Positions 44,880 to 52,979 of a stretch of 64,000 nucleotides of DNA are shown here, piece by piece. The notes under the pieces were generated by a model. The model did not search any database. It had not been told where the DNA came from and was given only the letters and a program-made list of their open reading frames with translations. This DNA comes from an uncultured Draconibacterium sp. (lineage in GTDB: Bacteria; Bacteroidota; Bacteroidia; Bacteroidales; Prolixibacteraceae), in the NCBI RefSeq assembly GCF_963677155.1, contig NZ_OY781884.1, forward strand, positions 1,668,501 through 1,732,500. Reading direction: 5' to 3'. Every line of letters begins with the position of its first letter. The first letter of the stretch is position 1. The position numbers were made by a program, and so were the translations under genes.

Positions 44880-44960
44880 ATGAAAAAGAAAAACACCTGT
44901 AACAATATGATGATGTGTTGTTGTTTCCTAAAAAAAGGGAAAGGTGTTGTAGTGTTTTAA
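44880..44960 (+). CDS. Sulfur-amino-acid leader peptide of cysK
   Basis: A 26-codon open frame starting ATG at 44880 and ending TAA at 44958-44960. It starts MKKKNTCNN, then has three Met codons (44907-44915) and three Cys codons TGT TGT TGT (44916-44924), followed by FLKKGKGVVVF. Four of 26 residues are Cys and four, counting the start, are Met. It lies 101 bases before cysK and directly ahead of a strong terminator, the classic layout of a transcription attenuator. It is too short for standard gene calling. A role as a functional peptide is not needed; sensing by ribosome pausing is the proposed function. Confidence 0.75.
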   Translation: MKKKNTCNNMMMCCCFLKKGKGVVVF

Positions 44961-44996
44961 CTTGAACTTAATTGCATGATTATACAAGGCCTTTCC
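44892..44996 (+). promoter_or_regulatory. Alternative RNA pairings of the cysK attenuator
   Basis: GGAAAGG (44938-44944, within codons after the Cys run) can pair with CCTTTCC (44990-44996), the 5' arm of the terminator, acting as antiterminator. AACACCT (44892-44898) can pair with AGGTGTT (44942-44948), and TTTCC (44924-44928) with GGAAA (44938-44942); both would free the terminator. Thus region 1:2, 2:3 and 3:4 pairings are all present. Found by eye; energies were not calculated. Confidence 0.6.
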
Positions 44997-45019
44997 GTGA
45001 ACGGGAAGGCCTTTTTTTT
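44986..45019 (+). terminator. Attenuator terminator upstream of cysK
   Basis: AAGGCCTTTCCG (44986-44997), loop TGAA and CGGGAAGGCCTT (45002-45013) give twelve pairs, one of them G-T, followed by eight T residues from 45012. It is a textbook intrinsic terminator placed between the leader frame and cysK. Confidence 0.92.
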
Positions 45020-45061
45020 GTTTAAAGAAATAATACCGAAATAACTCATAAATTAAAAAGA

Positions 45062-45973
45062 ATGAAAGCAAAGAACATTTTAGAAACCATTGGCAACACG
45101 CCACATGTGAAAATTAACCGCCTCTACCCAGAGGACTACGAAGTTTGGGTAAAAGTTGAAAAAACAAATCCAGGAGGGAGCATAAAAGACCGTATTGCAC
45201 TCGCAATGGTAGAGGATGCGGAAAAGAAAGGGATATTAAAAGAAGGTTCAGTAATTATTGAACCTACATCGGGAAATACCGGAATTGGACTGGCATTGGT
45301 AGCAGCGGTGAAAGGTTACCGTTTAATTCTTACTATGCCAGAGTCAATGTCGCTGGAAAGAAGAAGAGCATTAAAAGCATTTGGTGCCGAACTGGAATTA
45401 ACACCAAAAGAAAAAGGAATGAAAGGTGCCATTGCCAAAGCCGAAGAACTGGCTGCCCAACTGGGAAATGCCTGGATTCCACAACAGTTTAACAATCCGG
45501 CAAACGTTACCGCACACCGCGATTTTACTGCTCAGGAAATTTTAAAAGATTTCCCTGAAGGTTTCGACTACCTGATTACCGGTGTTGGTACCGGGGGGCA
45601 CATAAGCGGAGTTGCCGAAGTTTTAAAAGCAAAATTTCCGAAACTGAAAGTTTTTGCTGTTGAACCGGATTCAAGCCCGGTAATTGGCGGTAAAGATCCT
45701 GGTCCTCATGGAATTCAGGGAATTGGTGCCGGTTTTATTCCGAACAACCTGAATACTGATCTGCTTGACGGAACAGTAGAAATAAGTAAAGACGAAGCTT
45801 TCGAGTATGCACAAAAAGCAGCAAGAGAAGAAGGTTTATTTGTTGGGATTTCATCGGGAGCATCTTTTGCAGCCGTTGCCAAAAAGATAAAAGAACTACC
45901 TAAAGGTTCACGAATTCTTACTTTCTCGTACGACCACGGCGAGCGCTACTTATCAATTGAAGGATTGTATTAA
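45062..45973 (+). CDS. cysK: O-acetylserine sulfhydrylase (cysteine synthase)
   Basis: CysK makes L-cysteine from O-acetylserine and sulfide with PLP. The 303 residues begin [21 protein letters not shown]; the PLP lysine is in [14 protein letters not shown] (K42), the substrate loop is [13 protein letters not shown] (near 68-80), and the phosphate loop is [15 protein letters not shown] (near 175-190). The C-terminal segment [14 protein letters not shown] is conserved. It is preceded by a leader peptide and a terminator (44880-45019) and followed by its own terminator. Cysteine made here is the substrate of SufS encoded 26 kb away. Confidence 0.96.
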   Translation: MKAKNILETIGNTPHVKINRLYPEDYEVWVKVEKTNPGGSIKDRIALAMVEDAEKKGILKEGSVIIEPTSGNTGIGLALVAAVKGYRLILTMPESMSLERRRALKAFGAELELTPKEKGMKGAIAKAEELAAQLGNAWIPQQFNNPANVTAHRDFTAQEILKDFPEGFDYLITGVGTGGHISGVAEVLKAKFPKLKVFAVEPDSSPVIGGKDPGPHGIQGIGAGFIPNNLNTDLLDGTVEISKDEAFEYAQKAAREEGLFVGISSGASFAAVAKKIKELPKGSRILTFSYDHGERYLSIEGLY

Positions 45974-45987
45974 CGTCAATATAAAGT

Positions 45988-46020
45988 AAGGGAGTCATTC
46001 GAATGAGCGGCTCCCTTTTT
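45988..46020 (+). terminator. Terminator of cysK
   Basis: AAGGGAGTC (45988-45996) and GGCTCCCTT (46009-46017) form a nine-pair stem with one G-T pair, followed by a T-run. It begins 15 bases after the cysK stop. Confidence 0.85.
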
Positions 46021-46111
46021 TATTTTCTATGCATCTAAGCACTATCAAGCAAATCTATCAAACAAAAGGTTGCTGTATGTTGTTTCTTTCTGTAAATTAA
46101 CGCAACTAATA

Positions 46112-46582
46112 ATGAAAGGATTAACTATGTTTTTAACCGGACTTATTGCAGGCATACTTCTAACCGTAATTGTATTGATTGTTGTAATGCCCAAACAAAT
46201 GTTTGTGGTAAACGAAAGTAAACTGAGTTTTGATGAAACCGTTGCCGCAATTGAACAATCGGCAAAAGACCACAACTGGAGCATGCCACATTTATATGAT
46301 CTGCAGGCAACCATGAAGAAACATAATTTTGACGTAAAGCCGGTGAAAGTATTTTCGCTGTGCAAGCCCGATCATGCCTACCAGATTTTAAGCAGCGATC
46401 AGGAACGTGTGGTTTCAGCACTAATGCCCTGCCGCGTTGCTGTTTACGAACGCAATGGCAAAACCTATGTTTCTATGTTGAACTCAGGCCTGTTCTCAAG
46501 ATTTATGGGGAACAAAGTTAAAACCGTAATGGGAGCAGCCAGCGAAGAAAACAAACAGATACTTTCCCCCGTTATTCGATAA
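46112..46582 (+). CDS. DUF302 domain membrane-anchored protein
   Basis: A 156-residue protein with one N-terminal membrane segment (MFLTGLIAGILLTVIVLIVVM) and a DUF302 domain (about 35-150). The frame opens at 46070, but the start at 46112 (MKGLTMFLT) begins right before the membrane segment. The soluble part contains FDETVAAIEQSAKDHNWSMP and KVFSLCKPDHAYQIL, and ends RFMGNKVKTVMGAASEEN. DUF302 proteins are of unknown function and often sit near metal or sulfur genes. It is followed by an HMA-domain lipoprotein. Confidence 0.85.
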   Translation: MKGLTMFLTGLIAGILLTVIVLIVVMPKQMFVVNESKLSFDETVAAIEQSAKDHNWSMPHLYDLQATMKKHNFDVKPVKVFSLCKPDHAYQILSSDQERVVSALMPCRVAVYERNGKTYVSMLNSGLFSRFMGNKVKTVMGAASEENKQILSPVIR

Positions 46583-46606
46583 GTAACATTAAAAACAAAA
46601 AATACC

Positions 46607-46915
46607 ATGAAGAAACTATTTTATCTATTTATTCTTTTCGGATTTATTGCCTGTAATTCGGGAACAAAAAAAAGTACTGAAGTAGCTCAACCGGAGCAAA
46701 TTGTTGAAGCCACTATTGATATTGGCGGATTACATTGCAATGCCTGTGTTGCCTCGGTAGAAAAAGGAGTAAATTCCCTAAATGGGATAGAATCGGTAAA
46801 AGTGACACTCGCCGACTCAACTGCCATTGTAACATACAACGCTTCGGCCGTGTCGATTGATGAAATTGAAAAAAGTATTGAAAAGCGCGGATACTCGATA
46901 AAAGCAGTGAATTAA
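46607..46915 (+). CDS. Heavy-metal-associated (HMA) domain lipoprotein
   Basis: A 102-residue secreted protein: lipoprotein signal MKKLFYLFILFGFIAC with a C-terminal lipobox Cys at residue 16, then an HMA domain (about 33-102) with the metal-binding pair GGLHCNACVASVEKG. It probably binds copper or another soft metal in the periplasm. The residue before the first Cys is His, instead of the more frequent Met-x-Cys pattern. Encoded 24 bases after DUF302, probably cotranscribed. Confidence 0.88.
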   Translation: MKKLFYLFILFGFIACNSGTKKSTEVAQPEQIVEATIDIGGLHCNACVASVEKGVNSLNGIESVKVTLADSTAIVTYNASAVSIDEIEKSIEKRGYSIKAVN

Positions 46916-47027
46916 GTCTCTAAAACAGTTAAACAACTACTGTTCACAATGTTCTGGCAATAAAGAAAAGGGGTTTCGGCATAATATTTGTAAAAAATCC
47001 GTACATTGTAGAAAAGCCATATAAACG

Positions 47028-47180
47028 ATGAAAGACAATTTTAAAAACGGAAAACCGGAATTACAAGAGACAGGGCCAGTATGGAGCGTTGAAGTTGACA
47101 TTCCAACTGCCGTTTCTGAAGATTCCATCAGGCTTTATAAAAAAGCCAGAATATTGAAACTAAAAGTAATTTTGAATTAA
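47028..47180 (+). CDS. Small hypothetical protein (50 residues)
   Basis: An open frame from ATG 47028 to TAA 47178-47180, starting MKDNFKNGKPELQETGPVW and ending ARILKLKVILN. It is basic and has no membrane segment. A strong terminator starts 3 bases behind the stop codon, which supports a real transcript, and AATATTTG (46993-47000 area) is a partial -7 box upstream. No homology can be claimed. Confidence 0.45.
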   Translation: MKDNFKNGKPELQETGPVWSVEVDIPTAVSEDSIRLYKKARILKLKVILN

Positions 47181-47182
47181 AT

Positions 47183-47220
47183 AAAAAGCTTTGACCAATA
47201 CAGGTTCAAAGCTTTTTTTT
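47183..47220 (+). terminator. Bidirectional terminator before the permease gene
   Basis: AAAAAGCTTTGACC and GGTTCAAAGCTTTTT pair with one bulged base, with T/A runs on both strands. It separates the 50-residue gene from the convergent permease gene at 47244 and can end both. Confidence 0.85.
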
Positions 47221-47243
47221 ATCTTATTTTATTACTTCAACCT

Positions 47244-48443
47244 TCACTTTCTTATTTTCCCAGTATATAACCGAATATAGAAATATACAATTGTCAGAAA
47301 AGCATAACTTCCTGCCTGAAAATATAACTTTAACACCTCTGACTTTACCTCAGTAATTCCGACACCCATTGTGCGTAAACGCAAATAGGCTGGTACAGCT
47401 GTTGTTCCGGGCAGAATTTTGGATAAGCCCACCAGCCAGTCGGGCATAGCAGATACCGGCCAGGAAATACCGCTTAAGAACAAGGCAATCGGCGATAAAA
47501 ACATCATAAATACAATGGCCGACTCGCGATGTTTAAATAAGGTTGACAAACCAATTCCGAAAAATATTACCGACAATAAGAATGGGAATAATAACATCAG
47601 CACATCAAACATATTCCCCTTGTCGGGATAGTTGAACCAGTGGTGAATTATTATCAGCGCAAGGCAAATATTAAATGCAGAAATGAGCAAATAAGCTCCT
47701 ACTCTACCAAATACTAACGGAATAATTTCGCGTCTGCGCTTGTTTTCCGGTAATTTGAACGGAGAAGCTTTTGATTCGGAAAAGGTCCCACCCATAATTC
47801 CAATACCAATCAAAAGCGTTTGCTGAATAATAATTAATATTAACCCAGGCATAATAAAACTGCCATACGAACCTGCAGGGATGTAGAGCATATGCGTTTG
47901 TATACTCAAAGGACTGGCAGAAACTTTTGCCTGTCGTAACGATTTTCCTTCAACCAGGTAATGTTTTACTCCTACCCCTGCCCCAAAATAAGCATTAACG
48001 GTTTGTGCCGCCGTATAAAATGTTTTGTATTTTAACAGATAACTGCCATCGGCATAAACCGCAACATTGGCTTGCTTTGTGGACAATACGTTTTTCTGAA
48101 ATCCTTCTGGAATAAGTAAAACGCCGTCAATTTTATTTTCCAGAAAAAGCTGTTCAGCCTCCTCCAAACTCTGTGGGTTATATGTAACCTGTGCTTCACG
48201 CGAGGCATCAAGCATATTGGTGTATTTTCTACTGGTAGCTGTTTGATCTAAATCAACAACACCAACCGGCAAGTTGGTAAGCACCTCGTTAAAATATCCA
48301 AACGAGTATAACAGCGGATATATCAATAGCGCTCCCACCAGAATCAATACAGCTCCACTATCTGTAAAAATAGCTTTCAATTCATTTTTAAAATGAATGG
48401 CCATTAACTCGAAGCTGTTTATTTTATTTTTGTCTTTTGTCAT
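47244..48443 (-). CDS. ABC-2 type permease (second subunit)
   Basis: A 399-residue ABC-2 type permease, similar to YhhJ/YbhR proteins. The first membrane segment is near residues 28-48 (DSGAVLILVGALLIYPLLYS), followed by a large extracytoplasmic part (about 50-190) and five membrane segments from about 190. It is the last gene of the TetR-headed export operon, 5 bases after the other permease gene. No ATP-binding gene lies in this cluster. Confidence 0.9.
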   Translation of the reverse strand: MTKDKNKINSFELMAIHFKNELKAIFTDSGAVLILVGALLIYPLLYSFGYFNEVLTNLPVGVVDLDQTATSRKYTNMLDASREAQVTYNPQSLEEAEQLFLENKIDGVLLIPEGFQKNVLSTKQANVAVYADGSYLLKYKTFYTAAQTVNAYFGAGVGVKHYLVEGKSLRQAKVSASPLSIQTHMLYIPAGSYGSFIMPGLILIIIQQTLLIGIGIMGGTFSESKASPFKLPENKRRREIIPLVFGRVGAYLLISAFNICLALIIIHHWFNYPDKGNMFDVLMLLFPFLLSVIFFGIGLSTLFKHRESAIVFMMFLSPIALFLSGISWPVSAMPDWLVGLSKILPGTTAVPAYLRLRTMGVGITEVKSEVLKLYFQAGSYAFLTIVYFYIRLYTGKIRK

Positions 48444-48448
48444 AGTTC

Positions 48449-49630
48449 CTATTGTTTTCCCCAGTGTTTAGGATCGCTCAAACTTTTCTTATACAGATTA
48501 AATGCAGCCATACCCGACAGCATAAAAATGATAATGTAGCACAAATACGGCAATACTTCTTTTATTGGAGCTCCACGTAACGATTGCGAAATAAAAAGTT
48601 TCTCCCACCAGGTAAAAGGGAAAATGGCTGTAAGTACTTTTACAAAAGGCATCATTCCTTCTACCGGAAAAGTAAGGCCGGAAAATGTTATTCCCATCAT
48701 TATATAGGCACTCCCCACCGACAGCGACAAACGCAGGTTTTTGGTTAAAGCAACAAATATTAATCCCAGCATTTGGTAGGCAAGAATTGTAATAAACTGA
48801 CCGCAAAAGATGATTACGAAACTGCCATTTAAGGGCATCCCTTCAACCACATAAAGCAGGTAAGCAATTAACATTGCAAAACCAGAATAAATAACAGTGT
48901 ACGGAAACAGTTTACCAACAATTGCCATTCGCACGCTGTTGTTTCCGGCTTCCAAAAGACTTAGCCCTGTTCCTCGTTTCAGTTCATTGCCGAAGGTGTA
49001 AACCGAACTCATAAAAGCAAACAAAAACAAGGTAAAATACATCATTGCCGAGTTAAGAAAGTAGGCATAATTTGTATACGGATTGAACAAGACATGCTTT
49101 TGAATTTTCACAGGGACAACACGGGCCATCGCTTTTTGTGCATTGTTCCCATTAAATGCCAGTTTTTTTAGCTGAATTCCGGCCGACAAGGTATTTAGTG
49201 TGGTTAAAACCGAACGTTGTACAACTCCGGCAACCGTTACATTTGTTCCGTTTATATAAACCGGAACAGGGGCTTCAACTCCCTGCAATACTTTTTTCTC
49301 CAAATCGTTGGGCAATACAACAATTGCCTGAACAAGACCTTGTTTTAACCACTCCCGCGCCAGAAAGATATCCGGTGAACCGGTCACAATTTGCACATCG
49401 GGTGAAGCGTTTAATGCATTTCCTACTTTTTCGGAAAGTGATGAATTATCCTGATCGACCAAAGCAATCGGTAATCGTTTTGCCGCTCCTTGCTGAAAGA
49501 TAAAAAAGAGCAGCAGAATACCCGTGATTGGCCCGATTAACAGCAGAAACCGATAAGCAGGATTTTGCTGAATCCGCCTGGCCTCACGGACCATGACTTC
49601 AAAAATAGGATGTCTCTTTTTCCCGTCCAT
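48449..49630 (-). CDS. ABC-2 type permease (first subunit)
   Basis: A 393-residue ABC-2 permease related to the second one but divergent. N-terminal cytoplasmic start MDGKKRHPIFEVMVREARRI, membrane segment near 27-45 (LLLIGPITGILLLFFIF), large periplasmic part, then membrane segments including SVYTFGNELKRGTGLSLLEAG and LFPYTVIYSGFAMLIAYLLY. It follows the HlyD-like gene at once (1 base gap). Confidence 0.9.
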   Translation of the reverse strand: MDGKKRHPIFEVMVREARRIQQNPAYRFLLLIGPITGILLLFFIFQQGAAKRLPIALVDQDNSSLSEKVGNALNASPDVQIVTGSPDIFLAREWLKQGLVQAIVVLPNDLEKKVLQGVEAPVPVYINGTNVTVAGVVQRSVLTTLNTLSAGIQLKKLAFNGNNAQKAMARVVPVKIQKHVLFNPYTNYAYFLNSAMMYFTLFLFAFMSSVYTFGNELKRGTGLSLLEAGNNSVRMAIVGKLFPYTVIYSGFAMLIAYLLYVVEGMPLNGSFVIIFCGQFITILAYQMLGLIFVALTKNLRLSLSVGSAYIMMGITFSGLTFPVEGMMPFVKVLTAIFPFTWWEKLFISQSLRGAPIKEVLPYLCYIIIFMLSGMAAFNLYKKSLSDPKHWGKQ

Positions 49631-49631
49631 T

Positions 49632-50618
49632 TTATTTCATTTCGGGTAAGGTTACAACGGCAGTCATTCCCGGACGCAAACCTTCTATTTTATTCACCGG
49701 ACGCGCCTCTATTTCAAACGATTTTAAATCGAACTGCCCCGAAGTTTTTGTTGCATTCCATCGCGCAAAATCGGCTGACGGACTAATGTATTTTACTTTG
49801 AAATCGAACTCCTGTCCCTCCAGTCCGGGGATTTCAGCTTTAAACACACTTCCCATTTTAAAATGAGTCATATAATCTTCGCGAATGTAAAATGTAACCC
49901 AAATATCATTCAAATCGAGAATGGTAACTACCGGAAAACCTGTTGAAACTAACTCGCCTTCTTCAACATTTACGCCAGATACTTCGCCATCGGCAATAGC
50001 ATTAATTGTTGTTTCTTTCAGGTAAGCTTCCACTTCGGCAATGGCAGCATCGGCACGTTTTACCATTGCAGCGGCGGCGGTTTTATCTTCTTCGCGAGCC
50101 CCTTTTTCTGCTTTCTGCCAAATGGCTTTTGCTGCATTTGCCGTTTCACGGGCTGCTTTCATTTGCGTTTCAACTTCATCGCGTTTTTGTGCCGGCACCA
50201 CTCCTTCATCATATAAATTCTGAATTCGTGCAAACGTTTTTTCGGCAAACTGGGCAGCTGCTTCAGCTTTTACGTAGGTGCTGTAGGCTGCAGTAATATC
50301 TTCTTGTTGCGCTCCGTTTTGGGCCTTCCGGCTTTGTGCACTCGCAGCAGTGCGCGCAGCAGTTGCATTGGCCAGTTTTGCATTAATCTCGGGGCTATCG
50401 ATAGAAAAAATAAAGTCGCCCTTTTTAACTGTCTGTCCGCGATCAACAGCAACTTTTTGTATTCTGCCCGGAACTTTTGAGGCAATGTTGTATTGCTGAG
50501 CCTCAACCTCTCCTTGCAGAATTACGGGCTTGGGTTTTGTTACAACAATAAATGTGTACACTATAAATGCTACGATAGCTACAAGTACAACTATTGAGCT
50601 TAACGTCTTCTTGTTCAT
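49632..50618 (-). CDS. HlyD family membrane fusion protein
   Basis: A 328-residue periplasmic adaptor with an N-terminal membrane segment (VVLVAIVAFIVYTFIVV), a biotinyl-lipoyl-like half (ASKVPGRIQKVAVDRGQTVKKGDFIF), a coiled coil (about 80-190), and a C-terminal barrel with EGELVSTGFPVVTILDLNDIWV and LRPGMTAVVTLPEMK. It joins the ABC-2 permeases to the TolC encoded upstream. The second gene group of this window (63304) has an RND-type adaptor. Confidence 0.93.
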   Translation of the reverse strand: MNKKTLSSIVVLVAIVAFIVYTFIVVTKPKPVILQGEVEAQQYNIASKVPGRIQKVAVDRGQTVKKGDFIFSIDSPEINAKLANATAARTAASAQSRKAQNGAQQEDITAAYSTYVKAEAAAQFAEKTFARIQNLYDEGVVPAQKRDEVETQMKAARETANAAKAIWQKAEKGAREEDKTAAAAMVKRADAAIAEVEAYLKETTINAIADGEVSGVNVEEGELVSTGFPVVTILDLNDIWVTFYIREDYMTHFKMGSVFKAEIPGLEGQEFDFKVKYISPSADFARWNATKTSGQFDLKSFEIEARPVNKIEGLRPGMTAVVTLPEMK

Positions 50619-50645
50619 GATGTTTCTTTTTTGCTTTTGTTTTTC

Positions 50646-52169
50646 TTAAAGTGATTCAGTTACGGTATTATCTCCACTTGAGAAATCGATGTATTGTTCG
50701 GGAACACCCGCTGTTTGAAGGAAATTTGCCAATCCAACATCATAATTGTATAAAACACTTAGTCGCAGTGTTCTCACCTGCAATACTTTTGTGTTGGCCT
50801 CAACCACATCTGTTGATGTTGCAAATCCTTCGTTAAATGCTTTTTCTGTACTCTGGCGGTATTCGTTTGCCAACTCAAGCGTTGTTTCCAATTCAGTTTT
50901 TTGCTCCATTTGCATTTGCAATTCGTTGTAGAGCTTTACCAGGTAGGCTTCCAAATCGTTATTGGCTTTTTGTTCTGCGTATTCCACCTGGTTGCGCAAA
51001 GTTTCGCTAGCCAGAATGTTGTTCCTGCGGCTCATTCCCTCAAACAAGTTCCACTTCATTCCAATTCCGAGTTCCCATTCGGGCATGTATTGTGAAAAGT
51101 TTTTATCGGCAATGTTGTAATTTCCCATTGCTGCAATAGTTGGTAAATATTCGTTTTTTTCTACCCGGTGTTTTATTTCAACAAGCTCCTTTTTCCCCTT
51201 TATTTGTTTCAACTGAGGGTTTAACTCTTTGGCCCTGTCTAACCAGGCAGCCAGACCTGTTAATTCGTTATTTATAAATAAATTATTGGCAGGAATAACC
51301 TGGCCTAGTGAGTCGGTAGCCAATGTTGCCTTTAGACCGGTTCGTAATATTTCAACATTCCGAACGGCCTGCTTAACTTCGCGTTCGGCCTCACTTTTTG
51401 CCACTTCGGCATGAAGCAATTCTACTTTTGCAATCATTCCGTTATCGTAAAGTTTTTTGGCATCGTTGTAATGGTTCTCCATACTTTTCAGCATCTCTTT
51501 ACGAAGCTTTTCCACCTGTAGCCCAAGCGCAAGACCATAATAACGTGTCACCAACTCGGTTAACAGAACGCCTTCGGTATGGCGCAATTCCTGCTGACTA
51601 ATATCCAGATTTACTTCGGCAGCCTGGTTAGCGCCGTTTATTTTGCTTCCGGCATAAATGGGCAAGGCAAAACTCGCTGTTAACAAGGCAAAACTTTTAT
51701 CCTGAATAATCTCATCCCAATCGTGGGAAGCAATCTCTTTACCTCCGTCAAGTAATTGTTGACGTACAATTTGCGTACTCATGTCGTCGCTTAAATAGGG
51801 ATGAACCGCATTGGTTGCCGGATCGGGATTTGGAACGCCGCTAAAAACACCATAAGTACCAAGCGTTTCGTACAACGGACTAATGGCTTCTCCTACCGGA
51901 GTTAAATCCAGGTGCAAAGGATCGGACATGGTCATTGCTGTGGCATTTAGCGAAACCTGTGGCAAACGCATGCCTTTCTTCGACTTGATCTCGTATTCTT
52001 TTTGCCGAATCTCTTCTTTTTGTCGTAATAGTGCCGGGTTTTGTTCCTGCATTATTTGCATCGCCTGATCAAACGACAACAACTGGTCCTGAGACTGGCC
52101 CTGAACCGTTATTCCAACTGCCAGCAGCAAGAATAATAGAACTGTTTTTTGTTGTTTAATTGCTTTCAT
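50646..52169 (-). CDS. TolC family outer membrane efflux protein
   Basis: A 507-residue outer membrane channel of the TolC family with a signal peptide (MKAIKQQKTVLLFLLLAVGITVQG) and the repeated coiled-coil/beta-barrel pattern of the family: two halves, each with long helices such as LLHAEVAKSEAEREVKQAVRN (about 235-260) and LETTLELANEYRQSTEKAFNEGFATSTDVVEA near 420. Forms the outer part of the TetR-controlled export system. Confidence 0.92.
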   Translation of the reverse strand: MKAIKQQKTVLLFLLLAVGITVQGQSQDQLLSFDQAMQIMQEQNPALLRQKEEIRQKEYEIKSKKGMRLPQVSLNATAMTMSDPLHLDLTPVGEAISPLYETLGTYGVFSGVPNPDPATNAVHPYLSDDMSTQIVRQQLLDGGKEIASHDWDEIIQDKSFALLTASFALPIYAGSKINGANQAAEVNLDISQQELRHTEGVLLTELVTRYYGLALGLQVEKLRKEMLKSMENHYNDAKKLYDNGMIAKVELLHAEVAKSEAEREVKQAVRNVEILRTGLKATLATDSLGQVIPANNLFINNELTGLAAWLDRAKELNPQLKQIKGKKELVEIKHRVEKNEYLPTIAAMGNYNIADKNFSQYMPEWELGIGMKWNLFEGMSRRNNILASETLRNQVEYAEQKANNDLEAYLVKLYNELQMQMEQKTELETTLELANEYRQSTEKAFNEGFATSTDVVEANTKVLQVRTLRLSVLYNYDVGLANFLQTAGVPEQYIDFSSGDNTVTESL

Positions 52170-52229
52170 TTTTATTATTGTAAGCTGTATTTTGTTGTAT
52201 TACTAATTCCACTTTTACAGGAATTTCTC

Positions 52230-52808
52230 CTATTTTAGAAACTTAAAAATCAGTCTTAGTAAGTGCTGAATATCCTCTTCTGCAATGATTCCCTTGCTAT
52301 GGTATTTGTATTTTTGATTGATAAACTGAATACTGGTTATAATTAATATCAGGTACAAGTCGCTAACATTAAGTGCCTTGTCCAAATCGTTGCCCGACCG
52401 TCCCAGCTCCATAAGTTCTTCAAGCCGCATCTGTGTATTTTCCTGGATATGTTTATCGATTACAAAATTGTAATCGTTGGTAAGCACGTTTAAGAATTTC
52501 ACCCGAATGGGCTCCTTGTTTGCCAGTTCTACAAATTGGCGAATTATATTTTCAATAGTCACACGAAATGGCTTGCCTTGCTTGATAAATTTCTCGAACA
52601 TGTCGAACACTTCGGAATAGACCTCTTGTAATAAAGTGTTTACCAGCTCGTATTTACCTTTGTAATGCAGATAAAAATAGCCAGAAGCCACTTGTGCATC
52701 TTTTGAAATAAGTGCAACCGAAGCTCCTCCAAAACCATTATCAACTACCATCTTCATGGTCGACTGTTTTAACCTTTCAATTTTTGTTTGATCAGTAATT
52801 CGCGCCAT
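52230..52808 (-). CDS. TetR/AcrR family transcriptional regulator
   Basis: A 192-residue TetR-type repressor: helix-turn-helix in the first 50 residues (KIERLKQSTMKMVVDNGFGGASVALISKDAQV) with YFYLHYKGKYELVNTLLQE, then a helical ligand-binding domain. It heads the operon tetR-tolC-hlyD-permease-permease on the minus strand and is preceded by a palindrome that overlaps the promoter region (52824-52853), so autoregulation and control of the exporter are likely. Confidence 0.93.
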   Translation of the reverse strand: MARITDQTKIERLKQSTMKMVVDNGFGGASVALISKDAQVASGYFYLHYKGKYELVNTLLQEVYSEVFDMFEKFIKQGKPFRVTIENIIRQFVELANKEPIRVKFLNVLTNDYNFVIDKHIQENTQMRLEELMELGRSGNDLDKALNVSDLYLILIITSIQFINQKYKYHSKGIIAEEDIQHLLRLIFKFLK

Positions 52809-52823
52809 TTCCCTGAATTAATA

Positions 52824-52853
52824 AATGAATATTCATTCATTAACACAAATGTA
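52824..52853 (-). promoter_or_regulatory. TetR operator and promoter of the export operon
   Basis: AATGAATATTCATT (52824-52837) is a perfect 14-base palindrome 16 bases before the tetR ATG. Just upstream, on the minus strand, TACATTTG (52853-52846) matches the -7 consensus, placing the transcription start next to the palindrome. Typical for an autoregulated TetR gene. Confidence 0.6.
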
Positions 52854-52928
52854 ATTGCTTTTTGGAAATAACAGGTGGTTCTTTTACCGAAATGATGAAA
52901 ATTGAGGATGAAATAACATAAAAAAGTA

Positions 52929-52960
52929 CAAAAAAACCGGATTCAAATGAACCCGATTTT
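52929..52960 (-). terminator. Terminator of the sugar isomerase-like gene
   Basis: Minus strand: AATCGGGTTCA, loop TT and TGAATCCGGTT make an 11-pair stem with two G-T pairs, then seven T residues. It lies 20 bases after the stop of the gene at 52980. Confidence 0.85.
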
Positions 52961-52979
52961 TAGCTAAAATATCATTCGG

